A stretch of 64,000 nucleotides of DNA from Faecalibacterium sp. I4-1-79 (GTDB taxonomy: Bacteria > Bacillota > Clostridia > Oscillospirales > Ruminococcaceae), in assembly GCF_023347235.1 (NCBI RefSeq), contig NZ_CP094467.1:2480001-2544000 (forward strand), written 5' to 3'. Position numbers and translations under genes: made by a program. Numbering within the stretch: the first letter of the stretch is position 1; each line of letters starts with the position of its first letter. The notes under the pieces were generated by a model. It was not told the DNA's origin. It made no database searches and worked only from the letters and a program-made list of their open reading frames with translations. Shown here piece after piece: positions 53,120 through 62,524 of the stretch.

Positions 53120-55555
53120 ATGAAGTTCGGATATTTTGATGACCAGAATAAAGAATATGTCATCACCACCCCGCAGACACCCCTGCCCTGGATCAACTAC
53201 CTTGGCAGCGAGGACTTCTTCAGTCTGGTCTCCAACACGGCGGGCGGTTACAGCTTTTACCGGGACGCCCGGATGCGCCGCCTGACCCGTTACCGCTACA
53301 ATAACTCCCCGCTGGACATGGACGGCCACCGGATCTATATCAAGGACGGCGACACCGTTTGGAACCCGGGCTGGCAGCCCACCAAGACCCCGCTGGACAG
53401 TTACAGCTGCCGCCATGGTCTGGGCTACACCATTCTGGAGGGCAAAAAGGACGGTGTGACCGCCCGGCAGGAGCTGTTCGTCCCCAAGGGGGATGCCTGT
53501 GAGCTGGACCGGGTGACCGTGTGCAACGGCGGCACCACCGTTAAGGAGCTGGACCTTTTCAGCTATGTGGAGTTCTGCCTGTGGGACGCTGTGGATGACA
53601 GCTCCAACTTCCAGCGCAACTACTCCACCGGCGAGGTGGAGGTAGAGGGCAGCGTCATCTACCACAAGACCGAGTATCGCGAGCGCCGCAACCACTACGC
53701 CGTGTTCTGGGCAAACTGCCCGGTGGACAGCTTTGACACCACCCGGGATGCCTTTTGCGGCGTATACGGCGGCCCGGCAGATCCGCAGGCCGTCCGCGCC
53801 GGACACTGCTCCGGCAGCATTGCCCACGGCTGGGCACCGGTGGGTGCGTTGCACATCCACCTGACCCTCGCCCCCGGCGAGAGCCGCAGCATTCTGTTTG
53901 GTCTGGGTTATATCGAGAACCCGCAGCAGGAAAAGTTCATTGCCCCGGGCGTCATCAACAAGACCCGCGCCCACGCCATGATGGAGCGCTACGCCACCGA
54001 TGCACAGATCGATGCCGCCCGCGCCGCCTTGCGCACCCACTGGGAAGAGCTACTGTCCACCTACCATCTGGAATCCGGTGAGGAAAAGCTGAACCGCATG
54101 GTCAACATCTGGCACCAGTACCAGTGCATGGTCACCTTTAACATGAGCCGCTCCGCCAGCTACTACGAAAGCGGCACCGGACGCGGCATGGGCTTCCGGG
54201 ACAGCTGTCAGGATCTGCTGGGCTTTGTGCATATCATCCCCTCCCGTGCCCGGGAGCGCATTCTGGATATCGCCGCCACCCAGTTTGAGGACGGCAGCGC
54301 CTACCACCAGTACCAGCCCCTGACCAAAAAAGGCAACCGGGATATCGGCACCGGCTTCAACGATGACCCGCTGTGGCTCATTGCCGGTACTGCTGCCTAC
54401 CTGCGGGAGACCGGCGACTGGTCTATTCTGGAAGAACAGGTACCCTTTGATAACGACGCCACCAAGGCGCAGACCCTGATGGAGCATCTGCGCCGCAGCT
54501 TCAACTTTACCTGCACCCATCTGGGTCCCCACGGTCTGCCGCTCATCGGCCGCGCCGACTGGAACGACTGCCTGAACCTGAACTGCTTCTCCGAGCACCC
54601 GGGCGAGAGCTTCCAGATCACCGGCCCCAGCGAAGGTCCCGTAGCCGAAAGCGTTTTCATTGCCGGTATGTTCGTCAAGTACGGCCACGAATACGCCCAA
54701 CTGTGCGACCATCTGAATCTGACCGAGGAGGCCGCTGCCGCCCGCAAGCACATTGATGCCGTGGAACAGGCCACCCTGACCGCCGGTTGGGACGGCGCAT
54801 GGTTCCGCCGTGCCTACGATGCTTTCGGCAAGCCCGTCGGCAGCAAGGAGTGCACCGAGGGTCAGATCTTTATTGAGCCGCAGGGCATGTGTGTCATGGC
54901 TGGCATCGGCAAGGAGAGCGGACAGGCCGCACAGGCACTTGCCAGTGTGGAAGAGCGTCTGGACACCAAATACGGTGTGGTGCTGCTGCAGCCCGCCTAT
55001 ACCAGCTACCAGCTGAATTTGGGCGAGATCTCCAGCTATCCTCCGGGATACAAGGAGAACGCCGGTATCTTCTGCCACAACAACCCGTGGATCAGCTGCG
55101 CCGAGGCAACGCTCGGCCACGGTGACCGCGCCTTTGCGGTGTACCGCAAGACCTGCCCCGCCTATATCGAGGACATCTCCGAGATCCACCGCACCGAGCC
55201 CTACGTTTACAGCCAGATGGTAGCCGGTAAGGACGCCCCCACCTTCGGCGAGGCCAAAAACAGCTGGCTGACCGGCACGGCGGCATGGACTTTCTTCAAC
55301 ATCAGCCAGTACATTCTGGGTATCCAGCCCACCTTGGACGGCCTGCGGGTAGACCCCTGCATCCCCCACACCCTGTCCGGCTTCACCGTGACCCGCCGCT
55401 ACCGCGGTGCAGTGTACCATATTACGGTGGATAACGCCGCCGGGGTGCAGCACGGCATCAAGGCCGTTACTGTGGACGGCAAGATCATCTCCGGCAATGT
55501 ACTGCCGCTGGCTGCCGCTGGTACTGAGGTAACGGTGCAGGTGACCATGGGTTAA
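53120..55555 (+). CDS. cbpA: cellobiose phosphorylase (GH94)
   Basis: 811 residues. N-terminus [20 protein letters not shown] and [15 protein letters not shown], the glycoside phosphorylase family pattern. Motifs [40 protein letters not shown] (the Asp acid of GH94), and the phosphate region [23 protein letters not shown]. It converts cellobiose plus phosphate to glucose 1-phosphate and glucose in the cytoplasm. AAGGAGG precedes the ATG. Linked with a LacI regulator and a CUT1 ABC importer. Confidence 0.94.
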   Translation: MKFGYFDDQNKEYVITTPQTPLPWINYLGSEDFFSLVSNTAGGYSFYRDARMRRLTRYRYNNSPLDMDGHRIYIKDGDTVWNPGWQPTKTPLDSYSCRHGLGYTILEGKKDGVTARQELFVPKGDACELDRVTVCNGGTTVKELDLFSYVEFCLWDAVDDSSNFQRNYSTGEVEVEGSVIYHKTEYRERRNHYAVFWANCPVDSFDTTRDAFCGVYGGPADPQAVRAGHCSGSIAHGWAPVGALHIHLTLAPGESRSILFGLGYIENPQQEKFIAPGVINKTRAHAMMERYATDAQIDAARAALRTHWEELLSTYHLESGEEKLNRMVNIWHQYQCMVTFNMSRSASYYESGTGRGMGFRDSCQDLLGFVHIIPSRARERILDIAATQFEDGSAYHQYQPLTKKGNRDIGTGFNDDPLWLIAGTAAYLRETGDWSILEEQVPFDNDATKAQTLMEHLRRSFNFTCTHLGPHGLPLIGRADWNDCLNLNCFSEHPGESFQITGPSEGPVAESVFIAGMFVKYGHEYAQLCDHLNLTEEAAAARKHIDAVEQATLTAGWDGAWFRRAYDAFGKPVGSKECTEGQIFIEPQGMCVMAGIGKESGQAAQALASVEERLDTKYGVVLLQPAYTSYQLNLGEISSYPPGYKENAGIFCHNNPWISCAEATLGHGDRAFAVYRKTCPAYIEDISEIHRTEPYVYSQMVAGKDAPTFGEAKNSWLTGTAAWTFFNISQYILGIQPTLDGLRVDPCIPHTLSGFTVTRRYRGAVYHITVDNAAGVQHGIKAVTVDGKIISGNVLPLAAAGTEVTVQVTMG

Positions 55556-55649
55556 CCCGACTTTCTCTGCTTTTTCATATTATTCTCCTTTCTGTGACCA
55601 AAGCCGCCGCGCAGCTCCCTGCACGGCGGCTTTGGTTTATAATGAAACA

Positions 55650-55775
55650 GTTTAACGATTGAAAATGCGCTCCGCGTTGCTCTGCGCATAGATAGCGGAA
55701 TTATGATTTTAATTTGCATTTCAGCCAAGCCTGCGGGCTTGGCTGAAATGCTTTTTCACGGGAGGGGTCGTAATG
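55650..55775 (+). repeat. dispersed pseudoknot/variable-hairpin element, copy D
   Basis: AACGATTGAAA, ATGCGC/GCGCAT with TCCGCGTTGCTCT loop, GCGGA partner, then an about 15-bp hairpin CATTTCAGCCAAGCC../..GGCTTGGCTGAAATG and CTTTTTCACGGGAGGGGTCG. Faces copy E; together they form an inverted pair. Confidence 0.8.
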
Positions 55776-55816
55776 GTAAAATAGCGCTTTCAGACTGCAA
55801 ATGCTGTTTTCCTCTG

Positions 55817-55942
55817 CGACCCCACTTGTGAAAATGCGTTTGTCGCGGCCCGCAGGCCGCGACAAACGCGAAATAAAAATAATCTTTCCGCTGAAGATGG
55901 CCAGAGCATAAGCGGAGGCCATTCTAAATCGTCCCCTTCCCT
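55817..55942 (-). repeat. dispersed pseudoknot/variable-hairpin element, copy E
   Basis: Reverse orientation: GGACGATTTAGA, ATGGCC/GGCCAT stem, loop TCCGCTTATGCTCT with AGCGGA partner, hairpin CGTTTGTCGCGGCC../..GGCCGCGACAAACG, then CATTTTCACAAGTGGGGTCG. Its hairpin resembles that of copy A. Confidence 0.8.
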
Positions 55943-55943
55943 C

Positions 55944-55972
55944 TTGCAATTTTGGGGAAAGAGGTGTAAAAT
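55944..55972 (+). promoter_or_regulatory. promoter of the thiamine operon
   Basis: TTGCAA at 55944-55949, 17 bp, TAAAAT at 55967-55972, just before the TPP riboswitch. Confidence 0.7.
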
Positions 55973-55988
55973 ACAGTCACAATCAAAC

Positions 55989-56075
55989 ACAGGGGAGCTC
56001 GTGCAGCGGGCTGAGAGGAAGTATAGCAAGCTTCGACCCTTTTACCTGATGCGGATAATGCCGCCGTAGGAAGTC
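55989..56075 (+). promoter_or_regulatory. TPP riboswitch
   Basis: Shows CAGGGGAGC, GCGGGCTGAGAGGAAG, CGACCCTTTTACCTGATGCG, GGATAATGCCGCCGTAGGAA, the THI-box core. An intrinsic terminator follows (arms 56096-56102 and 56117-56123, then T7). It should switch off the thi genes when TPP is high. Confidence 0.95.
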
Positions 56076-56095
56076 ATACCTTTTATGATTTTTTG

Positions 56096-56130
56096 CAGGA
56101 GGAGCCGTGCCGGGCCCCTCCTGTTTTTTT
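56096..56130 (+). terminator. TPP-riboswitch expression-platform terminator
   Basis: CAGGAGG and CCTCCTG arms around GAGCCGTGCCGGGCC, then seven T (56124-56130). Confidence 0.85.
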
Positions 56131-56164
56131 GTACCTCTGCGGAGGTTCCGCAGCCAGCTGAGGG

Positions 56165-56275
56165 GGAGCGCCCTGAGCCTTGGATGAATGCAGCGATGGG
56201 AAGCCGTGTTCCGGCGTGAGAGGAAGCCAGTAAGCTTCGACCGCACCTTCCGTACCTGTTCCCGCCTTGTTGCGG
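56165..56275 (+). promoter_or_regulatory. degenerate second TPP-like element(s)
   Basis: CCTGAGCCTTGGATGAATGC, AGCGATGGGAAG (about 56172-56203) resembles the 3' half of a TPP riboswitch, then GGCGTGAGAGGAAGCCAGTA and AAGCTTCGACC..TACCTG (56213-56258) resembles a 5' half, here matching the first riboswitch closely at GAGAGGAAG and AAGCTTCGACC. CCCGCC/GGCGGG-like bases follow. The order looks like a decayed or rearranged copy. Ligand binding is unproven. Confidence 0.55.
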
Positions 56276-56352
56276 GCACGGGCTGTTTTGTTGCGGGAGC
56301 GCCGGTATTCGTCCTGCGCTGCCGCAGATGGTTGAAAAGGAGCTAATTTATC

Positions 56353-56868
56353 ATGAAAAATCTCTCTGTCAAAAAGCTTGCCCTTGCCGGTATGTTCTGT
56401 GCCCTGTGCGTGGTGGGCAGCGTGTTCAGCTTTCCCATGTTCGGCAGCAAGTGCGCCCCGGTGCAGCACATGGTCAACGTGCTGTGCGCCGTTCTGCTGG
56501 GGCCGTGGTGGGGTGTAGGCGTGGCCTTTGTGGCTTCCCTGCTGCGCAACCTGCTGGGTCTGGGCAGCCTGATGGCTTTCCCGGGCAGTATGTTCGGTGC
56601 ACTGCTGTGCGGCCTTGCATACCACAAGACCAAAAACCTGATCGCCACCGTGGTGGGTGAGGTGTTCGGCACCAGCATTCTGGGCGGCTTGTGCGCATGG
56701 CCCGTGGCCATCTTCCTGATGGGCAAGAGCGCTGCAGACATCGCTTTCTACGCCTACATCGTACCCTTCCTCATCTCCACCGCTGTGGGTGCGGTGATCG
56801 CCGGTGCAGTGGTGTTCAGCCTGCAGCGCTCCGGCGCTCTGCGCTCCATGCAGAACAGCCTTTCCTGA
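56353..56868 (+). CDS. thiW: ECF-type thiazole/thiamine precursor transporter S component ThiW
   Basis: 171 residues, about five helices: KKLALAGMFCALCVVGSVFSF, FGSKCAPVQHMVNVLCAVLLG, GSLMAFPGSMFGALLCGLAYH, GEVFGTSILGGLCAWPVA. ThiW signature is the FPxFGSKCAPVQHxxN region. It is the substrate-capture unit of an ECF transporter, probably for hydroxyethylthiazole, fitting the next gene thiM. A shared EcfAAT must be elsewhere. Confidence 0.9.
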   Translation: MKNLSVKKLALAGMFCALCVVGSVFSFPMFGSKCAPVQHMVNVLCAVLLGPWWGVGVAFVASLLRNLLGLGSLMAFPGSMFGALLCGLAYHKTKNLIATVVGEVFGTSILGGLCAWPVAIFLMGKSAADIAFYAYIVPFLISTAVGAVIAGAVVFSLQRSGALRSMQNSLS

Positions 56869-56883
56869 GCGGAGGTGCCGGGA

Positions 56884-57705
56884 ATGCTCAAGACCGCCTT
56901 TGAGAACCTGCGCAGCCGTAGCCCTCTCATCCACAACATCACCAACTACGTCACCGTGAACGACTGCGCCAACATGGTGCTGGCCTGCGGTGCCTCCCCC
57001 ATCATGGCCGATGATGCCGCCGAGGTGGAGGAGATCACCGCCATCTGCGGCGGACTGAATATCAACATCGGCACGCTGAACAGCCGCACCGTCACCAGTA
57101 TGCTGCTGGCGGGCAAAAAGGCCAATCAGCTGGGGCATCCGGTGGTACTGGACCCGGTGGGTGCCGGCGCCTCCCATCTGCGCACGGACACCGCCTTCCG
57201 CCTGCTGCGGGAGGTGCAGTTCACGGTGATCCGGGGCAACATCTCGGAGATCAAGACCCTTGCCTCCGGCGCGGGCACCACCAAGGGCGTGGATGCGGAC
57301 GTAGCCGACAAGGTGACCGAGGAGAATCTGGACAGCGCTGTAGCCTTTGCCAAGGCTTTTGCCGCCCGCACCGGCGCGGTAATCGCCATTACCGGTGCTA
57401 TTGACATCGTGGCCGATGCGCAAAAAGCCTACTGCATCCGCAACGGCAACCCCATGATGAGCAGCATTACCGGCACGGGTTGCCAGCTTTCTGCCCTGAC
57501 GGCGGCCTTTGTCACCGCCAACCCTGGCCAGCCGCTGGAGGCTGCCGCAGCGGCGGTGTGCGCCATGGGTCTGGCGGGCGAGATTGCCCACCAGCGGCTC
57601 ACCCCGCAGGACGGCAACGCCACCTACCGCAATTACATCATTGATGCCATTTACAACATGACCCCCGAACAGCTGGAGAAAGGCGCAAACTATGAAGTGC
57701 GATAA
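56884..57705 (+). CDS. thiM: hydroxyethylthiazole kinase ThiM
   Basis: 273 residues. SPLIHNITNYVTVNDCANM, ACGASPIMADDAAEVEEI, VLDPVGAGAS, VIRGNISEIKTLA and ITGTGCQLSAL, the ThiM/ribokinase family (catalytic GTGC). ATG at 56884 has GGAGG 8 bp upstream; an upstream GTG at 56875 is worse. It phosphorylates imported thiazole. Overlaps thiE by 14 bp. Confidence 0.95.
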   Translation: MLKTAFENLRSRSPLIHNITNYVTVNDCANMVLACGASPIMADDAAEVEEITAICGGLNINIGTLNSRTVTSMLLAGKKANQLGHPVVLDPVGAGASHLRTDTAFRLLREVQFTVIRGNISEIKTLASGAGTTKGVDADVADKVTEENLDSAVAFAKAFAARTGAVIAITGAIDIVADAQKAYCIRNGNPMMSSITGTGCQLSALTAAFVTANPGQPLEAAAAAVCAMGLAGEIAHQRLTPQDGNATYRNYIIDAIYNMTPEQLEKGANYEVR

Positions 57706-58330
57706 ACACACCATGCTCCTGTACGCGGTGACCGACCGCGCATGGGTGGGCGAGCAGACGTTGTATCAGCAGGTGGAAAGCGCCCTGAAGGGCGGTGCCA
57801 CCTGTGTACAGCTGCGGGAAAAGCAGCTGGGCGACGCAGATTTTTTACAGGAAGCCATCCAGATCCACGCCCTGTGCCAGCAGTACGGTGTGCCGCTGTT
57901 CATCAACGATAACGTGGAAGTGGCGCTGCAGTGCCACGCCGAGGGCATCCATGTGGGGCAGGACGATATGGCCGCCGCACAGGTGCGTCAGCGCGTGGGC
58001 GAGGGCGTGATGATCGGCGTATCCGCCCACACGGTACAGGAAGCACTGGACGCTGTGGCGCACGGCGCAGATTACCTTGGCGTAGGCGCGGTATTTGCCA
58101 CCCACACCAAGACGGACGTGAGCGAGATGCCCCGGCAGACCCTGCTGGACATCTGCAACGCCGTGGATGTGCCGGTGGTGGCCATTGGCGGCATCCACAA
58201 GGAGAACATCCTGCAGCTCAAGGGCACCGGCGTGGACGGCGTGGCGCTGGTAAGTGCTATCTTTGCCGCAAAGGACATCGAGGCCGAGTGCCGCGAACTG
58301 CGCGCCCTTTCGGAGCAGATCATAAAGTAA
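57692..58330 (+). CDS. thiE: thiamine-phosphate synthase ThiE
   Basis: 212 residues: LLYAVTDRAWVGEQTLYQQVESALKGGATCVQLREK, PLFINDNVEVALQCHAEGIHVGQDDM, GVSAHTVQEALDAV, DYLGVGAVFATHTKTDV, VVAIGGIHKENI. It joins HMP-PP with thiazole phosphate to make TMP. Confidence 0.96.
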   Translation: MKCDKHTMLLYAVTDRAWVGEQTLYQQVESALKGGATCVQLREKQLGDADFLQEAIQIHALCQQYGVPLFINDNVEVALQCHAEGIHVGQDDMAAAQVRQRVGEGVMIGVSAHTVQEALDAVAHGADYLGVGAVFATHTKTDVSEMPRQTLLDICNAVDVPVVAIGGIHKENILQLKGTGVDGVALVSAIFAAKDIEAECRELRALSEQIIK

Positions 58331-58674
58331 GTTATCATCCCGCGGCAAACCGGGGGCACCACCTTGGGCCGCGTTACAAAATTCATGGAGAAAACCAACA
58401 TGAAAAGCGTATTTTGCGCAGGTGCCGGCATCCAGAGCATACTGTTTTTTCTGAATGACGGCTACCTGTCTGCCACCCTTGCCTGCGGGTCGGGAGTTTC
58501 TCCGAGGACCGTCCGCTGGGGTGGGACCCTGCTGCCGCAGGCAGTAGGGCGGGCGATGGAATGGCCCGATTCGTGTCCGAGGAGAAAGCTCCCGGCACGC
58601 GGGCTGCCCCACATCACTGTATGACCAGCACCCTGCTGTTCAGAGATAAACTGTCATTTGGAGGAACACAGCGT
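58331..58674. other. thiE-thiC intergenic region
   Basis: 344 bp with several GC-rich hairpins (CGCGGC/GCCGCG at 58341-58373; CTGCCGCAGGCAG near 58530). I see no second TPP riboswitch. A plus-strand ORF to 58624 has no clear ribosome site and no recognisable family, so it is not called. Confidence 0.5.
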
Positions 58675-59985
58675 ATGCAGACTTATACCACCCAGATGGA
58701 TGCCGCCCGCAAGGGCATCATCACCCCGGAGATGGAGATCGTAGCCAAAAAGGAATACCGCACCACCGAGGAGATCCGCCAGTGGGTCGCCGAGGGCAAG
58801 GTAGCCATCCCCGCCAATAAGCACCACAAGTGCCTGAACCCCGAGGGCGTGGGCTCCATGCTGCGCACCAAGATCAACGTGAACCTTGGCGTCTCCCGCG
58901 ACTGCAAGGACTATAACATTGAGATGCAGAAGGTGATGAGCGCCGTGAACATGGGCGCAGAAGCCATTATGGATCTGTCCAGCCACGGCAACACCCAGCC
59001 CTTCCGCCAGAAGCTGACCCACGAGTGCCCGGTGATGATCGGCACTGTGCCGGTGTACGATTCGGTCATCCACTACCAGCGCGACCTTGCTGAGCTGACT
59101 GCACAGGACTTCATCGATGTGGTGCGTCTGCACGCAGAGGACGGCGTGGACTTTGTTACCCTGCACTGCGGCATCACCCGCAAGACCATCGAGCAGATCC
59201 GCAAGCACAAGCGCAAGATGAACATCGTGAGCCGCGGCGGTTCTCTGGTGTTTGCGTGGATGAGCATGACCGGCAACGAGAACCCCTTCTACGAGCACTT
59301 TGACGAGATCTGCGAGATCTGCGCCGAGCATGATGTGACCATCTCTCTGGGCGACGCCTGCCGTCCCGGCTGTCTGGCTGACGCCACCGACGTGTGCCAG
59401 ATCGAAGAACTGGTGCGTCTGGGCGAGCTGACCAAGCGCGCATGGGCGCACAACGTGCAGGTGATGGTGGAAGGCCCCGGCCATGTGCCCCTGAATCAGG
59501 TGGCCGCTAACATGGAGGTGCAGAAGAGCATCTGCATGGGCGCACCCTTCTATGTGCTGGGACCTCTGGTCACCGATATCGCCCCCGGCTACGACCACAT
59601 CACCGCTGCCATCGGCGGCGCAGTGGCAGCCGCCAGCGGCGCGGCTTTCCTGTGCTATGTGACCCCCGCCGAGCATCTGGCACTGCCCAACGTGGAGGAT
59701 GTAAAGCAGGGCATCGTGGCCTCCAAGATCGCCGCCCACGCCGCCGACATTGCCAAGGGCATCCCCCACGCCCGGGACATTGACGACAAGATGGGCGATG
59801 CCCGCCGCGTACTGGACTGGGATGCACAGTTCGCCTGCGCGCTGGACCCCGAGACCGCCAAGGCCATCCGCGACGCCCGCCTGCCCGAGGACGACCACAG
59901 CGACACCTGCAGCATGTGCGGCAAGTTCTGCGCCGTGCGCAGCATGAACAAGGCACTGGCCGGTGAATACATCGATATCCTGTAA
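58675..59985 (+). CDS. thiC: phosphomethylpyrimidine synthase ThiC
   Basis: 436 residues from ATG 58675 behind [94 protein letters not shown], and the C-terminal iron-sulfur motif CSMCGKFC. It is the noncanonical radical SAM enzyme that rearranges AIR to HMP-P. Together with ThiE and ThiM the locus covers HMP synthesis and thiazole salvage; thiD, thiG, thiH and thiS were not seen here. Confidence 0.97.
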   Translation: MQTYTTQMDAARKGIITPEMEIVAKKEYRTTEEIRQWVAEGKVAIPANKHHKCLNPEGVGSMLRTKINVNLGVSRDCKDYNIEMQKVMSAVNMGAEAIMDLSSHGNTQPFRQKLTHECPVMIGTVPVYDSVIHYQRDLAELTAQDFIDVVRLHAEDGVDFVTLHCGITRKTIEQIRKHKRKMNIVSRGGSLVFAWMSMTGNENPFYEHFDEICEICAEHDVTISLGDACRPGCLADATDVCQIEELVRLGELTKRAWAHNVQVMVEGPGHVPLNQVAANMEVQKSICMGAPFYVLGPLVTDIAPGYDHITAAIGGAVAAASGAAFLCYVTPAEHLALPNVEDVKQGIVASKIAAHAADIAKGIPHARDIDDKMGDARRVLDWDAQFACALDPETAKAIRDARLPEDDHSDTCSMCGKFCAVRSMNKALAGEYIDIL

Positions 59986-60024
59986 GCTATTCCCGCGCTG
60001 AAAGGCGCTTCTTCCTCCGGGACT

Positions 60025-60057
60025 GCTGCACAAGCGTGCGGCAGTCCCTTTTTTCAT
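60025..60057 (+). terminator. terminator of the thi operon
   Basis: GGGACTGCTGCACAAGCGTG and CGGCAGTCCC arms, then TTTTTTC. Confidence 0.85.
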
Positions 60058-60190
60058 ATAGAAAACCACAAGCTATGCTTGTGGAAGAAAAGAGCCGTAG
60101 CGTTGAAACGGTAGAAAAAGAACCTCCTTTTGCTATAATTAGAAGCGGGTAACGCCAACCGCATACTAAAGCAAAAGGAGGTTCATCCAT

Positions 60191-60697
60191 ATGGACGAGA
60201 AAAGTTTATCACATACGAGCTGGAATTGCAAATATCACATAGTGCTAGTACCGAAATATCGCAGGAAAGTGATATACGGAAAGCTAAGAAAAGATATTGG
60301 AAAAATACTAAGGACACTATGCGATTACAAGCATGTAGAGATAATAGAAGCACACGCGATGCCAGACCATATCCATATGCTTGTGTCGATACCGCCCAAA
60401 CTTGCCGTAGCAGATTTCATGGGGTATCTCAAAGGGAAGAGTACGCTCATGATATTCGAGCGACATGCAAACCTAAAATACAAATACGGAAGGAGAGTGT
60501 TCTGGGCGAAAGGATATTACGTAAATACAGTAGGTGGAAATGAAGCCAAGATCCGCAAATACATTCAGGAACAAGAGTTCAACGATCAGACGTGCGACCA
60601 GTTGAGCTTCAAGGAATACGAAGATCCATTCAAGAATGTAGCTGATTTCGATGACGACGATTCGCCAGAAGTGCCTACAGATAGTATGAGAAAGTAA
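60191..60697 (+). CDS. tnpA: IS200/IS605 family Y1 transposase TnpA
   Basis: 168 residues: MDEKSLSHTSWNCKYHIV, VPKYRRKVIYGKLR, the HUH motif HAMPDHIHMLVSIPP, and the catalytic tyrosine in WAKGYYVNTVGGNEAKIRKYI. Slightly longer than average TnpA by an acidic C-terminal tail. It catalyses single-stranded cut-and-paste transposition at hairpin ends. Codon use is more AT-rich than the neighbours, supporting recent acquisition. No tnpB follows. Confidence 0.93.
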   Translation: MDEKSLSHTSWNCKYHIVLVPKYRRKVIYGKLRKDIGKILRTLCDYKHVEIIEAHAMPDHIHMLVSIPPKLAVADFMGYLKGKSTLMIFERHANLKYKYGRRVFWAKGYYVNTVGGNEAKIRKYIQEQEFNDQTCDQLSFKEYEDPFKNVADFDDDDSPEVPTDSMRK

Positions 60698-60699
60698 AA

Positions 60700-60726
60700 G
60701 CGACGTCAGTGTGCGGTTGACGTCGC
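60700..60726 (+). repeat. hairpin after tnpA
   Basis: GCGACGTCA (60700-60708) pairs with TGACGTCGC (60718-60726); likely an IS internal structure or terminator. Confidence 0.65.
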
Positions 60727-60816
60727 TCATTGTGCGCCTTTAGGCGCGGCTGGTATTATGGCCCCTATGGGGCCGTTCTGCAAACCCCGCGTTTTCACGC
60801 GGGGTTATGATTGTAG

Positions 60817-60937
60817 GACGATTTAAATGCCCTCCGCTTACGCTCTGGGCATATTCAGCGGAAAATTTATTTTAATTTCGTGGTTCAGGAAAGTCTGCAG
60901 ACTTTCCTGAACCACATTTTCACGAGAAAAGTCGTGA
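60817..60937 (+). repeat. dispersed pseudoknot/variable-hairpin element, copy F
   Basis: GACGATTTAA, ATGCCC/GGGCAT stem, loop TCCGCTTACGCTCT with AGCGGA partner, central palindrome TGGTTCAGGAAAGTC-TGCA-complement (60881-60914), then CATTTTCACGAGAAAAGTCG. It abuts the right end of the IS200-type element. Confidence 0.8.
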
Positions 60938-61000
60938 AGATAAACTGCATTTGCCACACTACGTTCGGTTTAGTCAATCCGCACTATCAATATTTTAGAT

Positions 61001-61029
61001 TTTACAATTCTTCTGTGCTGTACTATAAT
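61001..61029 (+). promoter_or_regulatory. alsT promoter
   Basis: TTTACA at 61001-61006, 17 bp, TATAAT at 61024-61029. Confidence 0.75.
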
Positions 61030-61072
61030 GAAGTAACAACTTTATTTTTCAAAAGTACAGGAGGCTGTTTTC

Positions 61073-62458
61073 TTGATAGTTGATCTGATTGAAGCACTTT
61101 ACCGCCTGCTGTGGGGCGATTTGTTCACCCTGCCGGTGGCAGGCGGCATTGGCATCTCCTTTATGGTGGTGCTGTTGTTTGCAGCCGGTATCGGCTTTAC
61201 CCTACGCACAAGGTTGCTGCCGGTGCGGCTGTTCCGGGATATGATCGGCGCAGTGTGCGAAAAAAAGCAGGCTGCGGGCGGGCTTTCCTCCTTCCAGACG
61301 CTGGTCATCTCCACCGCTACCCGGGTGGGCATGGGCAATCTTGTAGGCGTGGTGGCCGCTGTTTCGGCGGGCGGCGCGGGCGCGGTGTTCTGGATGTGGG
61401 TCACTGCCCTGCTGGGCGCTTCCACCTCCTTTGTGGAGTCTACTCTGGCGCAGAAGTACCGCGTGCCGGACCCGCTGTACGGCGGCTGGCGGGGTGGCCC
61501 GGCCTACTACCTGCATGTGCTGGCCGAGCGCAAACGGGGCAAAAAACTTCGCCGCTCGGTGTGCGCAGCACTGTTTGCGGTGTCCGGTCTGATCTGCTGG
61601 TGCGGCATCAGCCAAGTCATCTCCAACTCGGTCAGTTCTGCCTTTGAAAACGCCTTTCATGTCCCGCCGCTGGCTACCACCGTGGTGCTTACCCTGCTGG
61701 CGGCGCTGATCGTGCTGCGCAAAAACGCTACCGTAAAAAGCCTTGACTTCATCGTGCCGGTCATGGCGGTGTGCTACTTTGTCATCACGGTGGGCATCGT
61801 GGTGCTGAATATCCGGCAGCTGCCCGCCGTGCTGGCACGCATCTTTGCCGAGGCTTTCGGCCTGCGTCAGGTGGCCGCAGGCGGCTTTGGCGCGGTGCTG
61901 ATGAACGGTGTCAAGCGCGGGCTGTTCTCCAACGAGGCAGGTAGCGGTTCTGCCCCTTGCGCCGCTGCCGCTGCGGAGTGCGACGACCCGGTAAAGATGG
62001 GGCTTGTGCAGGCGTTGGGCGTATTGATCGACACGGTGGTCATCTGCAGCTGCACTGCCTTTCTGATGCTGCTGGTGCCGCAGGACATCACCGCCGGGCT
62101 GACCGGCATGGGCCTTTTACAGACTGCTATGCAGTACCATCTGGGCAGCTTTGGCATCGTGTTCATTGCGGTGATCTTAGCACTGTTCAGCTTCTCCACC
62201 TTTCTGGGGGTGCTGTATTACGCCCGGGGCAATGTGGCCTACCTGTGCGGCGACAACTGGTGGAGCCAGACTGCCTACAAGCTGCTGGCGCTGGCTATGC
62301 TGCTGGTGGGCGGTACACAGGCCTACACCGTGGTGTGGGATCTGGTCGATGTGGGCATCGGACTGATGACCATCTTCAATATGCTGGCGCTCGTTCCCCT
62401 CTCCGGCGAAGCGCTGACCGCCCTGAACGACTACGAAATGCGCAAAAAGCTGAAATAA
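61073..62458 (+). CDS. sodium:alanine symporter family protein (AGCS)
   Basis: 461 residues from a TTG behind GGAGG. Family marks: LSSFQTLVISTATRVGMGNLVGVV, GAGAVFWMWVTALLGASTSFVE, WRGGPAYYLHV, GLFSNEAGSGSAPCAAAAAE. AlsT/DagA-type importer of alanine or glycine with Na+. Eleven-odd helices. Single gene between the repeat F promoter region and a bidirectional terminator. Confidence 0.93.
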   Translation: MIVDLIEALYRLLWGDLFTLPVAGGIGISFMVVLLFAAGIGFTLRTRLLPVRLFRDMIGAVCEKKQAAGGLSSFQTLVISTATRVGMGNLVGVVAAVSAGGAGAVFWMWVTALLGASTSFVESTLAQKYRVPDPLYGGWRGGPAYYLHVLAERKRGKKLRRSVCAALFAVSGLICWCGISQVISNSVSSAFENAFHVPPLATTVVLTLLAALIVLRKNATVKSLDFIVPVMAVCYFVITVGIVVLNIRQLPAVLARIFAEAFGLRQVAAGGFGAVLMNGVKRGLFSNEAGSGSAPCAAAAAECDDPVKMGLVQALGVLIDTVVICSCTAFLMLLVPQDITAGLTGMGLLQTAMQYHLGSFGIVFIAVILALFSFSTFLGVLYYARGNVAYLCGDNWWSQTAYKLLALAMLLVGGTQAYTVVWDLVDVGIGLMTIFNMLALVPLSGEALTALNDYEMRKKLK

Positions 62459-62463
62459 GAGCA

Positions 62464-62507
62464 CAAAAACGGGCTGCTGCACAAGGTTCTGTGCAACAGC
62501 CCGTTTT
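62464..62507. terminator. bidirectional terminator after alsT
   Basis: AAAACGGGCTGCTGCACA pairs with TGTGCAACAGCCCGTTTT (one mismatch). Confidence 0.88.
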
Positions 62508-62524
62508 GTAATATGCTAAAACTT

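Larger units (their letters stand above)
60061..60815 (+). mobile_element. IS200/IS605-type insertion element
   Basis: Contains one Y1 transposase gene (60191-60697). Left-end hairpin CCACAAGC/GCTTGTGG (60066-60084), right-end hairpin AACCCCGCG/CGCGGGGTT (60783-60806), both of IS200/IS605 style with no terminal inverted repeats. GAACCTCCTTTTGC (60120-60133) is complementary to GCAAAAGGAGGTTC (60171-60184), so the transposase ribosome site can be hidden in a stem, as in classical IS200. The exact cleavage sites are not resolved. It lies between the thi operon and repeat copy F. Confidence 0.8.

Noticed and set aside
47643-55942. CRISPR-like repeated hairpins
   Set aside because: Copies are scattered, inverted relative to each other and lack spacers of uniform length; no cas genes.
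58364-58624. 86-codon ORF between thiE and thiC
   Set aside because: No ribosome site, no recognisable family, and the frame passes through GC hairpins; treated as noncoding.
58561-58674. Upstream extension of thiC
   Set aside because: The canonical ThiC start [14 protein letters not shown] with GGAGG is at 58675.
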